From Aeromonas piscicola (GTDB lineage Bacteria; Pseudomonadota; Gammaproteobacteria; Enterobacterales; Aeromonadaceae), in the NCBI RefSeq assembly GCF_000820005.1, contig NZ_CDBL01000014.1:1-53206 (forward strand): 53,206 nt of DNA, read 5' to 3'. The notes beneath the pieces are model-generated. The model saw nothing but the letters and a program-made list of their open reading frames with translations. It did not search any database and was not told the origin of the DNA. Within the stretch, counting starts at the first letter, position 1. The number at the start of each line of letters is the position of its first letter. This document shows positions 41,477 to 49,340 of this stretch, one piece after another. Made by a program: the position numbers and the translations under genes.

Positions 41477-42277
41477 TTGACCACCACCCCGCTTCATTTC
41501 CTCAATACTGCCGACGCACTGACGCTCATCACCCAGTTCGATACGGCAACGGACGAGCACACCATCGTCACGCTGTTGCGCACCCTCAGCCAGCAGATGG
41601 GCTTTGACCACTTTCGGCTGGGATTCATTTTTCCAAGCTCTATCCAGCGCCCCGAGGTGCGTATCTTCAATGGTTGTCCTGCCCAGTGGGTGCAGGCCTA
41701 TGATGCGCAGCACTTCTTTGCGGTAGACCCGGTGGTGCGCAAAGGAATGACTCAGAGCATGCCGTTTCTATGGGCCAGTCTCATCAACGAGTGTTGCGAG
41801 CAACAGGATACCGCCGGTGTAGAGGTCATGCTGCAGGCCCATGATGCGGGCTTGTGCGATGGCATCACTTTCCCCTGGCATGGGGCCAACGGTCATGTGG
41901 GGTTGCTGTCATTCATTACCCGAACACCCCGCCCGGAACACCAGTGGCTGACGGCCACGCCCTTTTTGAGCTGGTTATCGATGCATATCTTTGAGGCGGT
42001 CGTTCGGGTCTGCTTGTCTGATATGCCTCCTCGGGATGCGCTGAGTCTACGGGAGCTGGAGGTGTGCCAGTGGTCGGCGGAGGGCAAGCAAGTCAGTGAC
42101 ATCGCCCAGATATTAGGTATCACTCCAAGAACCGTGACCTTTCACCTCAATCGGGTTGTCGAGAAGCTGGGGGCGAGCAGTAAAAGTCAGGCGATATCCT
42201 GGGCGCTTAAGCAAGGGCTGGTGCGGCTGAATATTGATGCTGCGTTAGTGGGAAATGTTGACGAGGGTGGTCAGTAG
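41477..42277 (+). CDS. LuxR-family AHL receptor, solo (TTG start)
   Basis: 266 residues. An N-terminal autoinducer domain with the invariant AHL-contact set at TraR-like spacing: W71, Y75, D84, P85, W99 and G129. The C-terminal LuxR HTH is LSLRELEVCQWSAEGKQVSDIAQILGITPRTVTFHLNRVVEKLGASSK. No luxI is near, so it is a solo responding to signals made elsewhere. No ATG or GTG fits: an in-frame TAA is at 41465-41467 and the first start is TTG 41477; an ATG at 41473 is in another frame. The gene immediately precedes the hcp promoter region. Confidence 0.85.
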   Translation: MTTTPLHFLNTADALTLITQFDTATDEHTIVTLLRTLSQQMGFDHFRLGFIFPSSIQRPEVRIFNGCPAQWVQAYDAQHFFAVDPVVRKGMTQSMPFLWASLINECCEQQDTAGVEVMLQAHDAGLCDGITFPWHGANGHVGLLSFITRTPRPEHQWLTATPFLSWLSMHIFEAVVRVCLSDMPPRDALSLRELEVCQWSAEGKQVSDIAQILGITPRTVTFHLNRVVEKLGASSKSQAISWALKQGLVRLNIDAALVGNVDEGGQ

Positions 42278-42282
42278 TTCTG

Positions 42283-42306
42283 CATTGCGCAATGCATTGC
42301 GCAATG
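42283..42306. promoter_or_regulatory. 24-bp perfect palindrome upstream of hcp
   Basis: Two copies of the palindrome ATTGCGCAAT separated by GC, flanked by C and G, giving 24 bp of perfect dyad symmetry. It begins 6 bp after the luxR-type stop, about 150 bp upstream of the sigma-54 promoter. No T-run follows, so it is not a terminator. Candidate operator. Confidence 0.6.
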
Positions 42307-42436
42307 TGTGGAATTTAACGCTGACAATGCGATTATTGCAGGCTTGATACTCTGCCTGGTGCAACATCTTGCTGCTGGTTGGGGCTGTGTCGTGGTAGGT
42401 GTTTGTAAATTGTTGATAATTAACAGCTCAATAAGG

Positions 42437-42452
42437 TGGCATGGTCACTGCT
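42437..42452 (+). promoter_or_regulatory. sigma-54 (-24/-12) promoter for hcp
   Basis: TGGCATG-GTCA-CTGCT: GG and GC have the obligatory 10-bp separation and 6 of 7 bases match in the -24 element. Predicted transcription start is near 42463, 40 bp before hcp. hcp operons in Vibrio and Aeromonas are known to depend on RpoN and VasH. Confidence 0.7.
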
Positions 42453-42504
42453 TGAGGTTGGTCGAGTGCTATCTCATTTAACCAATCTATCTAGGAGCAT
42501 ACCC

Positions 42505-43023
42505 ATGCCAACTCCATGTTATATCAGCATCGAAGGTAAAACCCAGGGCAACATCACCGCGAGTGCCTTCACTTCCGACTCCGTCGGCAACATCTTCGTG
42601 CAAGGCCACGAAGACGAGATGCTGGTACAAGAGTTCAATCACCAGGTCACCGTACCGACTGACCCGCAATCCGGCCAGCCTGCTGGTCAGCGTGTCCACA
42701 AGCCGTTCAAGTTCACTGTGGCCCTGAACAAAGCCGTGCCGCTGATGTACAACTCCCTGGCGTCCGGTGAAATGCTGCCGAAAGTGACCCTGAAGTGGTA
42801 CCGCACTTCTGTGGAAGGCAAGCAAGAGCACTTCTTCTCTACCGTGCTGACCGATGCCACCATCGTTGATATCGACTGCCAGATGCCGCACTGCCAAGAC
42901 CCTACCAAGTCTGACTTCACCCAGCTAATCCAGGTCTCCCTTGCTTACCGCAAGATTGACTGGGAGCACACCGTTGCCGGTACCTCTGGTTCTGACGACT
43001 GGCGCGCTCCTATCGAGGCGTAA
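42505..43023 (+). CDS. hcp: type VI secretion tube protein Hcp
   Basis: 172 residues, the Hcp1 length. MPTPCYISIEGKTQGNITAS, SVGNIFVQGHEDEMLVQEFNHQVTVPTDPQSGQPAGQRVHKPFKFTVALNKAVPLMYNSLASGEMLPKVTLKWYRTS and the C-terminal SLAYRKIDWEH are canonical. Hexameric rings stack into the ejected tube. AGGAG lies 7 bases before ATG 42505. Codon use is strongly biased, as for an abundant protein. No sheath, baseplate or ClpV genes follow, so this is an auxiliary cluster. Confidence 0.97.
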   Translation: MPTPCYISIEGKTQGNITASAFTSDSVGNIFVQGHEDEMLVQEFNHQVTVPTDPQSGQPAGQRVHKPFKFTVALNKAVPLMYNSLASGEMLPKVTLKWYRTSVEGKQEHFFSTVLTDATIVDIDCQMPHCQDPTKSDFTQLIQVSLAYRKIDWEHTVAGTSGSDDWRAPIEA

Positions 43024-43072
43024 GCCTCACTTTCTGATTTCGCTATTCCTTGTATTACGTTTCGTATCTTGT

Positions 43073-43135
43073 GGCCGGTGTGCTCCGGCCTTTATCCCGT
43101 GTTTCTCCGGTCAGTCTTTGGCTGCCGGAGCTTTT
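43073..43135 (+). terminator. tandem hairpins after hcp
   Basis: GGCCGG/CCGGCC (43073-43078, 43085-43090) followed by TTT, then CTCCGG/CCGGAG (43105-43110, 43125-43130) followed by CTTTT. Probably partial terminators that give hcp more transcript than the genes behind it. Confidence 0.55.
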
Positions 43136-43139
43136 ATGT

Positions 43140-43210
43140 TTTGCCATCCCCCTGTCTGGCTGCTGATGTAATGGGGATTACCGTGGTAGCGAGTGCGGGG
43201 GGATGGCAAA
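43140..43210. repeat. long inverted repeat before the PAAR gene
   Basis: Outer arms of 13 bp, TTTGCCATCCCCC (43140-43152) and GGGGGATGGCAAA (43198-43210), enclose 45 bp that contain a smaller hairpin, GTAAT-GGGG-ATTAC (43168-43181). It ends 22 bp before the PAAR start codon. Confidence 0.65.
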
Positions 43211-43231
43211 GCACACAAGAGGTTTTACGTT

Positions 43232-43519
43232 ATGTGTCCCTCCATTGCATTGCTCGGTGACATTGGCACCGACCACGATGGCTTCCCGCCGACGCCGGTG
43301 ATAGCCGCCAGCCCTGATGTCTTTCTCGATGGCAAGCCGGTGGCTCGTCAGGGTGACCCGCTCGCACCGCACGACAAGCCCAACAATCCTCCCCATCTGC
43401 GCAGTATTGCCGGTGGTGTGGGGTCGGTATTGGTGAACGGCAAGCCCATCGCCGTCACAGGCACCGCAGTGGATTGTGGTGGCGTGGTCATTGGTTCGGG
43501 CAGTGGGCAGGCAGGATAA
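43232..43519 (+). CDS. PAAR-domain spike-tip protein
   Basis: 95 residues: [47 protein letters not shown], then [41 protein letters not shown]. Typical PAAR repeats with the His/Cys set that binds zinc at the tip of the VgrG spike. No effector extension. ATG 43232 follows AGAGG; a frame to 43193 is longer but has no site. Followed by vgrG after 11 bp. Confidence 0.9.
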   Translation: MCPSIALLGDIGTDHDGFPPTPVIAASPDVFLDGKPVARQGDPLAPHDKPNNPPHLRSIAGGVGSVLVNGKPIAVTGTAVDCGGVVIGSGSGQAG

Positions 43520-43530
43520 GGAACAGAGTC

Positions 43531-45573
43531 ATGGCACAGAGCACAGGATTACAATTCACCGTCAAAGTTGGCGCACTGGCTGACAACACCTTTGCGGTAG
43601 CGAGCTTCAAGCTCGATGAGGGCTTAAACAGTCCGTTTAGTCTCAAGCTGGAGGTGGCCAGCCATCAACCGGACATTGACTTCGGTGCTGTGCTGGACCA
43701 GCCATGTGAGCTGCTGGTGTGGTACAACGGCGAGCTGCAACGTCGGGTATGCGGAGTGGTGAGCGAGTTTGCTCAAGGGGACAGTGGCTTTCGCCGCACC
43801 CGCTACAACTTGGAGGTCAAACCGGCCCTGTGGCGATTGAGCCTTCGCCAAAACTCCCGCATCTTCCAGGCACAGAAACCAGACGAAATCCTCTCCATTT
43901 TGCTGCAAGAACATGGCATCACCGATTACGCCTTTGCCCTGAAAAACGAGCACGCCCAGCGAGAGTATTGCGTCCAATACCGGGAGACTGACCTCGAGTT
44001 TGTTAACCGGCTCGCTGCCGAAGAGGGGCTGTTCTACTTCCACGAATTCGAGCAAGGCAAGCATCGTATCGTGTTTGCCGACGATGCAGCTGCGCTGACC
44101 GCTGGTCCAGAGCTGTTCTTCAACCTCGGCAACCGCTCGCTGGAACAAGGCCCCTATGTCCGCCAGTTCCACTACCGCGAATCAGTGCGCCCCGCAGAGG
44201 TAGAGCTCAAGGACTACAGCTTCAAGACCCCGGCTTACGGCCTCTCCCAGAAGAAGATGGGGGCTGAGCTTTCGCATCAACGCGACACCTATCAGCATTT
44301 TGACTATCCAGGCCGCTACAAGCAGGACCCGAGCGGTAAGGCATTCACCCAGCACCGGCTGGATGCGCTGCGCAATGACGCAGTGGCAGGCAGTGGCAAG
44401 TCCAACAGCGCAGCACTGCTGCCGGGACAAAGCTTCTCCCTGACCGAGCATCCGAACGGCAGCCTCAACACCGACTGGCAAATCGTTCATATCCGTCATA
44501 CCGGCGAACAACCGCAGGCGCTGGAAGAGGAAGGAGGCAGCGGCCCGACCGTCTACCACAACGAATTTGGCGTGGTCAAAGCCAGCACTACCTGGCGAGC
44601 GCGTATCGGTAGCCCCGAGGCGCCCCACAAGCCGATGGTAGATGGCCCGCAAATCGCCATCGTGGTGGGCCCCGAGGGCGAAGAGATTTATTGCGACGAA
44701 CATGGCCGGGTGAAGCTGCAGTTCCCATGGGACCGCTACGGCAGTTCCAACGACCAGAGCTCCTGCTGGGTGCGGGTATCCCAAGGATGGGCTGGCGGCC
44801 AATACGGCATGATGGCCATTCCGCGTATCGGCCACGAAGTCATCGTCTCATTTCTGGAAGGGGACCCCGACCAGCCCATCGTGACAGGTCGCACCTTCCA
44901 TGCCACCAACCGGCCACCCTACGACCTGCCAGCCAACAAGACCCGCACCGTGTTGCGCACCGAGACCCACCAGGGTGAGGGTTTCAACGAACTGCGTTTT
45001 GAAGACCAGGCCGGACAGGAAGAGATTTACATCCATGGTCAAAAAGACCTGAACGTAGCGATTGAGAATGATGCGGCGTGGCACATCAAGCACGACCAAC
45101 ACACCGACATCGACAATGAGCGGGTCACCCGCATCAAGGCCAACGACCATCTGACGGTCGAGGGCGAGAAGCGCGACCACATCAAGGGCGATTACTCCCT
45201 CACGGTGGATGCCTCCCTGCACCAGAAAATCGCACAGGCGCTACTGGTGGAAGCAGGCCAAGAGGTCCACATCAAGGCCGGTAACAAGGTTGTGCTGGAA
45301 GCAGGCTCAGAGTTAACCCTCAAAGTCGGCGGTAGCTTTGTGAAAGTTGACCCCAGTGGTGTCACCCTAGTCGGTCCCACCATCAAGATGAACTCCGGAG
45401 GGAGCGCAGGTTCAGGCTCTGGGTGGGCCGGACAGATGCCGGGCTTGCCGGGCGGAGTTGAAGTGCCTGTGGCACCACCGGCCATGATAACTGCGCTTGG
45501 TATTCAGAAAACCATGGAGTCCATGATGCCGATGGCCAAACTTTGTCCGCTAGCAGACCAAGGGGGTAACTGA
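43531..45573 (+). CDS. vgrG: type VI secretion spike protein VgrG
   Basis: 680 residues. gp27-like N-terminal region ([65 protein letters not shown]), gp5-like OB domain ([75 protein letters not shown]) and the beta-helix with [19 protein letters not shown] repeats. The C-terminus is a short Gly/Pro-rich tail (about 620-680) with no toxin domain; such tails often bind the cognate effector or chaperone. AAGGAA precedes ATG 43531. TGATG coupling to the chaperone. Confidence 0.96.
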   Translation: MAQSTGLQFTVKVGALADNTFAVASFKLDEGLNSPFSLKLEVASHQPDIDFGAVLDQPCELLVWYNGELQRRVCGVVSEFAQGDSGFRRTRYNLEVKPALWRLSLRQNSRIFQAQKPDEILSILLQEHGITDYAFALKNEHAQREYCVQYRETDLEFVNRLAAEEGLFYFHEFEQGKHRIVFADDAAALTAGPELFFNLGNRSLEQGPYVRQFHYRESVRPAEVELKDYSFKTPAYGLSQKKMGAELSHQRDTYQHFDYPGRYKQDPSGKAFTQHRLDALRNDAVAGSGKSNSAALLPGQSFSLTEHPNGSLNTDWQIVHIRHTGEQPQALEEEGGSGPTVYHNEFGVVKASTTWRARIGSPEAPHKPMVDGPQIAIVVGPEGEEIYCDEHGRVKLQFPWDRYGSSNDQSSCWVRVSQGWAGGQYGMMAIPRIGHEVIVSFLEGDPDQPIVTGRTFHATNRPPYDLPANKTRTVLRTETHQGEGFNELRFEDQAGQEEIYIHGQKDLNVAIENDAAWHIKHDQHTDIDNERVTRIKANDHLTVEGEKRDHIKGDYSLTVDASLHQKIAQALLVEAGQEVHIKAGNKVVLEAGSELTLKVGGSFVKVDPSGVTLVGPTIKMNSGGSAGSGSGWAGQMPGLPGGVEVPVAPPAMITALGIQKTMESMMPMAKLCPLADQGGN

Positions 45574-46364
45574 TGGTATTGCAACAATGGCGCGAAGAAG
45601 GGTTGCTGTATGCCGTCATTGATGCGGCAGCAGACCCCTCCTTGGTTGCGCATTTCTATGAGCTGGGCGGAAATGATGCCTACCCACTGTTTGCCGGGAC
45701 AGACTTTTCAGCGCAAGCCGAACACGGTCCTTGGCTGCTACCTACTCCCTCGCAGGCTTTTGTTGAGGCACACCCCACACTCAGCGGCTTTTACTGTCGT
45801 AGTCGCGCCTCGAAAGAAGTAATGCAGCGTCACTGGCAGAGCCTGGACAGCGCCATTCATGACGGCGAGGCTGTGTGGCTTCGTTACGCCGATCATCGCA
45901 TCTTGCTACCAATGCTCACCGCAATGACGCCAGGAGAACGCGATGCACTGCTTGGCCCCTGCGAGCAGTTAATGATCGAAGGGCAGTGTGTCACGCAAAG
46001 CCAAGATTTCACCTGGATACCTGCGAGTGAAACGCCGTGGTTCCATATTCGGGAGCACCAGCTGGCGGGCCTGTATGACGAGTCCCGTCATGCCGACATA
46101 CTGCGCCGCCATTTCTGGCAACGAATAGAGAAGGTGATGAGAGCCCACCCCAATCCTAAACCGGTGATCCTGTACACGTTGCAGCAAGCTAATCGAGATG
46201 GGTTGGTTGAGGATGTGCGCGAGGGCGTCATCGCTGGAGCCCTGGCGCTGCAAGCCGATTTTACGCTGGACAGCATACGTGTCCCCTTGATGCTCACCGA
46301 CGATGAATTCATGCAAGTCGCCCATTGGCTCGGCAAACACACCGATTTGATAGGAACTCACTGA
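45573..46364 (+). CDS. DUF4123 effector chaperone (Tap/TEC type)
   Basis: 263 residues. LLYAVIDAAADPSLVAHFYEL, HGPWLLPTP and WLRYADHRILLPMLTAMTPGERDALLGPCEQL carry the DUF4123 pattern. Proteins of this family load an effector onto the VgrG encoded just upstream. Starts and stops overlap as TGATG with both vgrG and the lipase gene, so VgrG, chaperone and lipase are one translational unit. Confidence 0.92.
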   Translation: MVLQQWREEGLLYAVIDAAADPSLVAHFYELGGNDAYPLFAGTDFSAQAEHGPWLLPTPSQAFVEAHPTLSGFYCRSRASKEVMQRHWQSLDSAIHDGEAVWLRYADHRILLPMLTAMTPGERDALLGPCEQLMIEGQCVTQSQDFTWIPASETPWFHIREHQLAGLYDESRHADILRRHFWQRIEKVMRAHPNPKPVILYTLQQANRDGLVEDVREGVIAGALALQADFTLDSIRVPLMLTDDEFMQVAHWLGKHTDLIGTH

Positions 46365-48298
46365 TGTCTGTAAGTGCACATTGTTTACTCTGCGAAAAAT
46401 ATGATCGGTGGATTGAGATTGATGTTCGTGATGAACAGAACCAATCGTTTAAGGGCCTTAAAGCCACGCTGAAAGATGAAACCGGCAAGGTGAAAACCGT
46501 CACTCTCAAGGATGGCCCTACTTTGGTACAAGGCTTTGCCGTTGGTGAGGTTACTCTGACCATTGAGAACCAGCCTTGGCTTAAAACGGCCCAGAACCGG
46601 GAAAAGCTAAAGGAGGGAGAAGCAAGCAAGGTTCCAGCCTACACCGATAAATTTATTGGCCATAAGGATGTGAAACGTAAACACGTCAAGCTGACTACTG
46701 GGGATCTGTGCCAAATCGATCCAGAACAGCCGTTGCCGGAAGGTCACAAGCGTGGTCACGCGCAACCAGCTCGTCTGCTCACTGACGAGTCCTACGTGAT
46801 CGAGATCAAAGGCTATCAGCTTAATATCTTGCGGATTGGCGTCTTCTTCGATGGTACCTCGAACAACACCTTTAACCATTTGATTGGCAAGGATGGGATC
46901 GAGACATTTTTGGAGCAATGCGCCGCTCCTGAAGAACGTGAAGCACTGCGCAAACAGTGCGAGGCGGGGGATGTTCCTCTAAAGGTTGCAAGCCAAGCAA
47001 ATGACATTACCAATATTGGTAAGGCCCATGATTTATACATTCGCCGCAATAAAGGTGCTCTTAGTGTTGCGGTTTATATTGATGGCATCGGCACTGAGGA
47101 TGGGGATGGTGACACCGGAGCTGGACAAGGTGCCGATACTGGGAGCACCTCAAGTCTGGCCAAAGTTGAGAAGGCCTGTAAAACCAAGATTGTCGAGGAA
47201 CTCAAACTACAATTAGGCTCAACGCTCAACACCCTCGACTGTATTCACAAGATCAACTTTGATGTATTTGGTTTTAGCCGAGGAGCCTCGGCTGCGAGGC
47301 AATTTGTCAACATGCTCGATCAACAAGCAAACCATCTCTTGGCTGACGCAATCGGAAGTGAGAATGCCATCAAGCTAAAAGCAGGCTTTGACTGGGCTAG
47401 TCGTGAGGATTGCCGCATTAAATTTGTCGGCTTGTTCGATACCGTCTGCACTGCAATGTTCAATAAGCGAAACGTAACCTTGGCTCCCGACTGTGCCGAA
47501 CGGGTCGTCCATCTTGTTGCAGCCGATGAGTGGCGCTATTTTTTTGCCTTGACCCGGATTACTGATGATGTTGCGGGTACCCAAATTGCACCCAACTTTA
47601 CTGAGGTCATCATTCCAGGCTCTCACTCTGATGTGGGCGGCGGTTATTACAGCCGATGGAGTTTGAGTAACCCCAATAGCGATCCCGCGATTACAGAGCA
47701 AGTTTCCATCAAGGTCTGTAGAAGTGAAGCATCTGCTACGATATATGACCCTAAAGATAGCAGTGCCTATCGACGAGCTAAGCAGTATGCCGAAGAACAG
47801 GTGGTAAAGGGGTGGGGTAACGAGGTCGTTGACTTACCTAATGTGGCGAGTGCTCCGGTGAGGAATAAAATCAGCTTGCGAGTGAGGAGCAGCCGACATC
47901 CCAAGACAGATAAAATGAATGTCGAGGTTGAAGTGCTGCTCAATCGCGTAATCGAAGGTGAATACTCACGCATTCCACTTCACATGATGGTCGTGGCAGC
48001 TCAGGATGTTGGTGTGCCATTCCGCGAATGGGACCAAGCTGATAGAGCGTTAATGCTCGATAGTGGTGCTAGCAAGCCTCCTCTAGTCAATTTGACCAAG
48101 ATAGATTCACTCTGGCTCGATGCCGCAAAGGAACGGGGGGTGGTCAAAAATTTAGCTCAAACACTAAAAGACGAGTTCTACCGCCAACTGCGTTTTGAAT
48201 ACCTTCATCACAGTGCGGATACTGGGTTGGTGAATAGGCCACATCACCACCGAGGCAAAGAAGCTCGTCATATTTACACTAACCAGGAGGGGGGATAA
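46364..48298 (+). CDS. Tle1-type phospholipase effector (DUF2235)
   Basis: 644 residues. The alpha/beta-hydrolase core starts near residue 155: LRIGVFFDGTSNNTF (162-170), AVYIDGIGTEDGDGDTGAG, the nucleophile elbow FGFSRGASAARQ with S305, GLFDTV, and the acid in PGSHSDVGGGYYS with D423. GxSxG in the Tle1 form GFSRG. About 150 N-terminal residues (CLLCEKYDRWIEIDVRDEQN and a beta-sandwich-like stretch to GYQLN) are an extra domain, perhaps for VgrG or chaperone docking. Expected action: hydrolysis of phospholipids in the periplasm of rival cells. Catalytic specificity (A1 or A2) cannot be read. Confidence 0.9.
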   Translation: MSVSAHCLLCEKYDRWIEIDVRDEQNQSFKGLKATLKDETGKVKTVTLKDGPTLVQGFAVGEVTLTIENQPWLKTAQNREKLKEGEASKVPAYTDKFIGHKDVKRKHVKLTTGDLCQIDPEQPLPEGHKRGHAQPARLLTDESYVIEIKGYQLNILRIGVFFDGTSNNTFNHLIGKDGIETFLEQCAAPEEREALRKQCEAGDVPLKVASQANDITNIGKAHDLYIRRNKGALSVAVYIDGIGTEDGDGDTGAGQGADTGSTSSLAKVEKACKTKIVEELKLQLGSTLNTLDCIHKINFDVFGFSRGASAARQFVNMLDQQANHLLADAIGSENAIKLKAGFDWASREDCRIKFVGLFDTVCTAMFNKRNVTLAPDCAERVVHLVAADEWRYFFALTRITDDVAGTQIAPNFTEVIIPGSHSDVGGGYYSRWSLSNPNSDPAITEQVSIKVCRSEASATIYDPKDSSAYRRAKQYAEEQVVKGWGNEVVDLPNVASAPVRNKISLRVRSSRHPKTDKMNVEVEVLLNRVIEGEYSRIPLHMMVVAAQDVGVPFREWDQADRALMLDSGASKPPLVNLTKIDSLWLDAAKERGVVKNLAQTLKDEFYRQLRFEYLHHSADTGLVNRPHHHRGKEARHIYTNQEGG

Positions 48299-49014
48299 TG
48301 AGATTCCGTTGGATAAGTTTGTCACTGCTGATTTTTACTCTCCTTGGGTACAGCAGCAAGGGAATGGCCAACAACCAAAATACTATGGATTGGCGCTATA
48401 TGGTGGGTACCAATGCGGATGAAATTTGGAGCAGCAAAGCCAATTTTTATCGAGATGGCAAACCTATTCATGGCTCATCAAATGGGGCGGTATCATCGGT
48501 TAGCAAGGAGTCATTGAGGGACAAAGATTACAGTTGGACCATCGGCAAGGGAAGGAGTGCTGAAAATCAACCGATACCCAATGAAGTACAAATAGAGTGG
48601 GTCTCGTACCATGATAAAAAGCGGTATGGCATTACCCTGAATCTACCAGCAAACATTGGTACTCAGATGGCCCAGCGCTACCTCATCTCAAATGGCAAAA
48701 AACGCGAAGAAACTCAGCGTAATGTCATTGCCCTAGGGACTGCACCAGGCGGTTATGTCGAGGTGTTCCTGACACAATACAACGTCAAGCCAGACATTTT
48801 GCTTGTTAGGGGGTTAGCCCATGAAGTCACCGATGATTACTATGACCTAAAAGTTCCGCTTGCTAGGCAGTACCAAGAACGCTGGGCCGCGTTTGACAAA
48901 GATTTCAGCGTAGCTTACCAGAAGTACCCAATCCCGATGGGTATGGACTGGGCCCCTATCATGGACGCTTACCGTGCTGCTCAGCCCAAGACGGATACCA
49001 ATCCGGTCAATTGA
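48298..49014 (+). CDS. DUF2931-like exported protein, candidate immunity protein
   Basis: 238 residues. N-terminal export signal MRFRWISLSLLIFTLLGYSS-KGMA, then WRYMVGTNADEIWSSKANFYRDG, IPNEVQIEWVSYHDKKRYGITLNLP, LGTAPGGYVEVFLTQYN and YDLKVPLARQYQERWAAFDKDF. These resemble DUF2931 lipoproteins placed next to T6SS lipases. The lipobox position that should be Cys (LLGC) is Tyr (LLGY, Y18, codon TAC), so it may be a soluble periplasmic protein cleaved after GMA. TAATG overlap with the lipase gene. Confidence 0.72.
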   Translation: MRFRWISLSLLIFTLLGYSSKGMANNQNTMDWRYMVGTNADEIWSSKANFYRDGKPIHGSSNGAVSSVSKESLRDKDYSWTIGKGRSAENQPIPNEVQIEWVSYHDKKRYGITLNLPANIGTQMAQRYLISNGKKREETQRNVIALGTAPGGYVEVFLTQYNVKPDILLVRGLAHEVTDDYYDLKVPLARQYQERWAAFDKDFSVAYQKYPIPMGMDWAPIMDAYRAAQPKTDTNPVN

Positions 49015-49029
49015 TCTGAAGAGGTACCA

Positions 49030-49206
49030 ATGAAGCAGTACCAAAACTGGTTGGCCCAGTATCTGATATGTCGTCGTGATAACGACCATGCCATGGCCAC
49101 CGAATTGGCAGAGAGCATCTGTGATTTTTGGCAGGCCAGAGGTGATAAAGCCGAGCATTCCAAGTGGCAGAAGATTTATCAGGATCACCGACAGAAAACC
49201 ACCTGA
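49030..49206 (+). CDS. small hypothetical protein (58 aa) in the T6SS cluster
   Basis: ATG 49030 with GAGG five bases before it; stop at 49206. MKQYQNWLAQYLICRRDNDH, then AMATELAESICDFWQARGDKAEHSKWQKIYQDHRQKTT. Soluble, helical, two Cys. It sits 15 bp after the DUF2931 gene. Function unknown; it may be a small antidote partner or an accessory. Confidence 0.7.
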   Translation: MKQYQNWLAQYLICRRDNDHAMATELAESICDFWQARGDKAEHSKWQKIYQDHRQKTT

Positions 49207-49340
49207 CAGGCAAGGCTAAAGGCCAGGGAAGGCGCCGCATCAGCTTTGTGCCCATCAGGTGGCTGCGTAGCATAACGGATCAGCCAGAAAGACAGCAGTA
49301 CCTCACCCGTCACTTTTTCACTCTAAGAAGAATTTTCTCC

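Noticed and set aside
42371..42387. Alternative sigma-54-like site TGGTGC...TTGCTG upstream of hcp
   Set aside because: GG to GC distance is 11 instead of 10 bp; the site at 42437-42452 fits better.
43140..43210. Integron attC site
   Set aside because: The inverted repeat lacks the conserved GTTRRRY/RYYYAAC core boxes and no integron integrase is present.
48844..49206. Gene start for the Sel1 protein at 49164
   Set aside because: It would place about 59 residues without export signal before a clear lipoprotein signal peptide starting at 49341.
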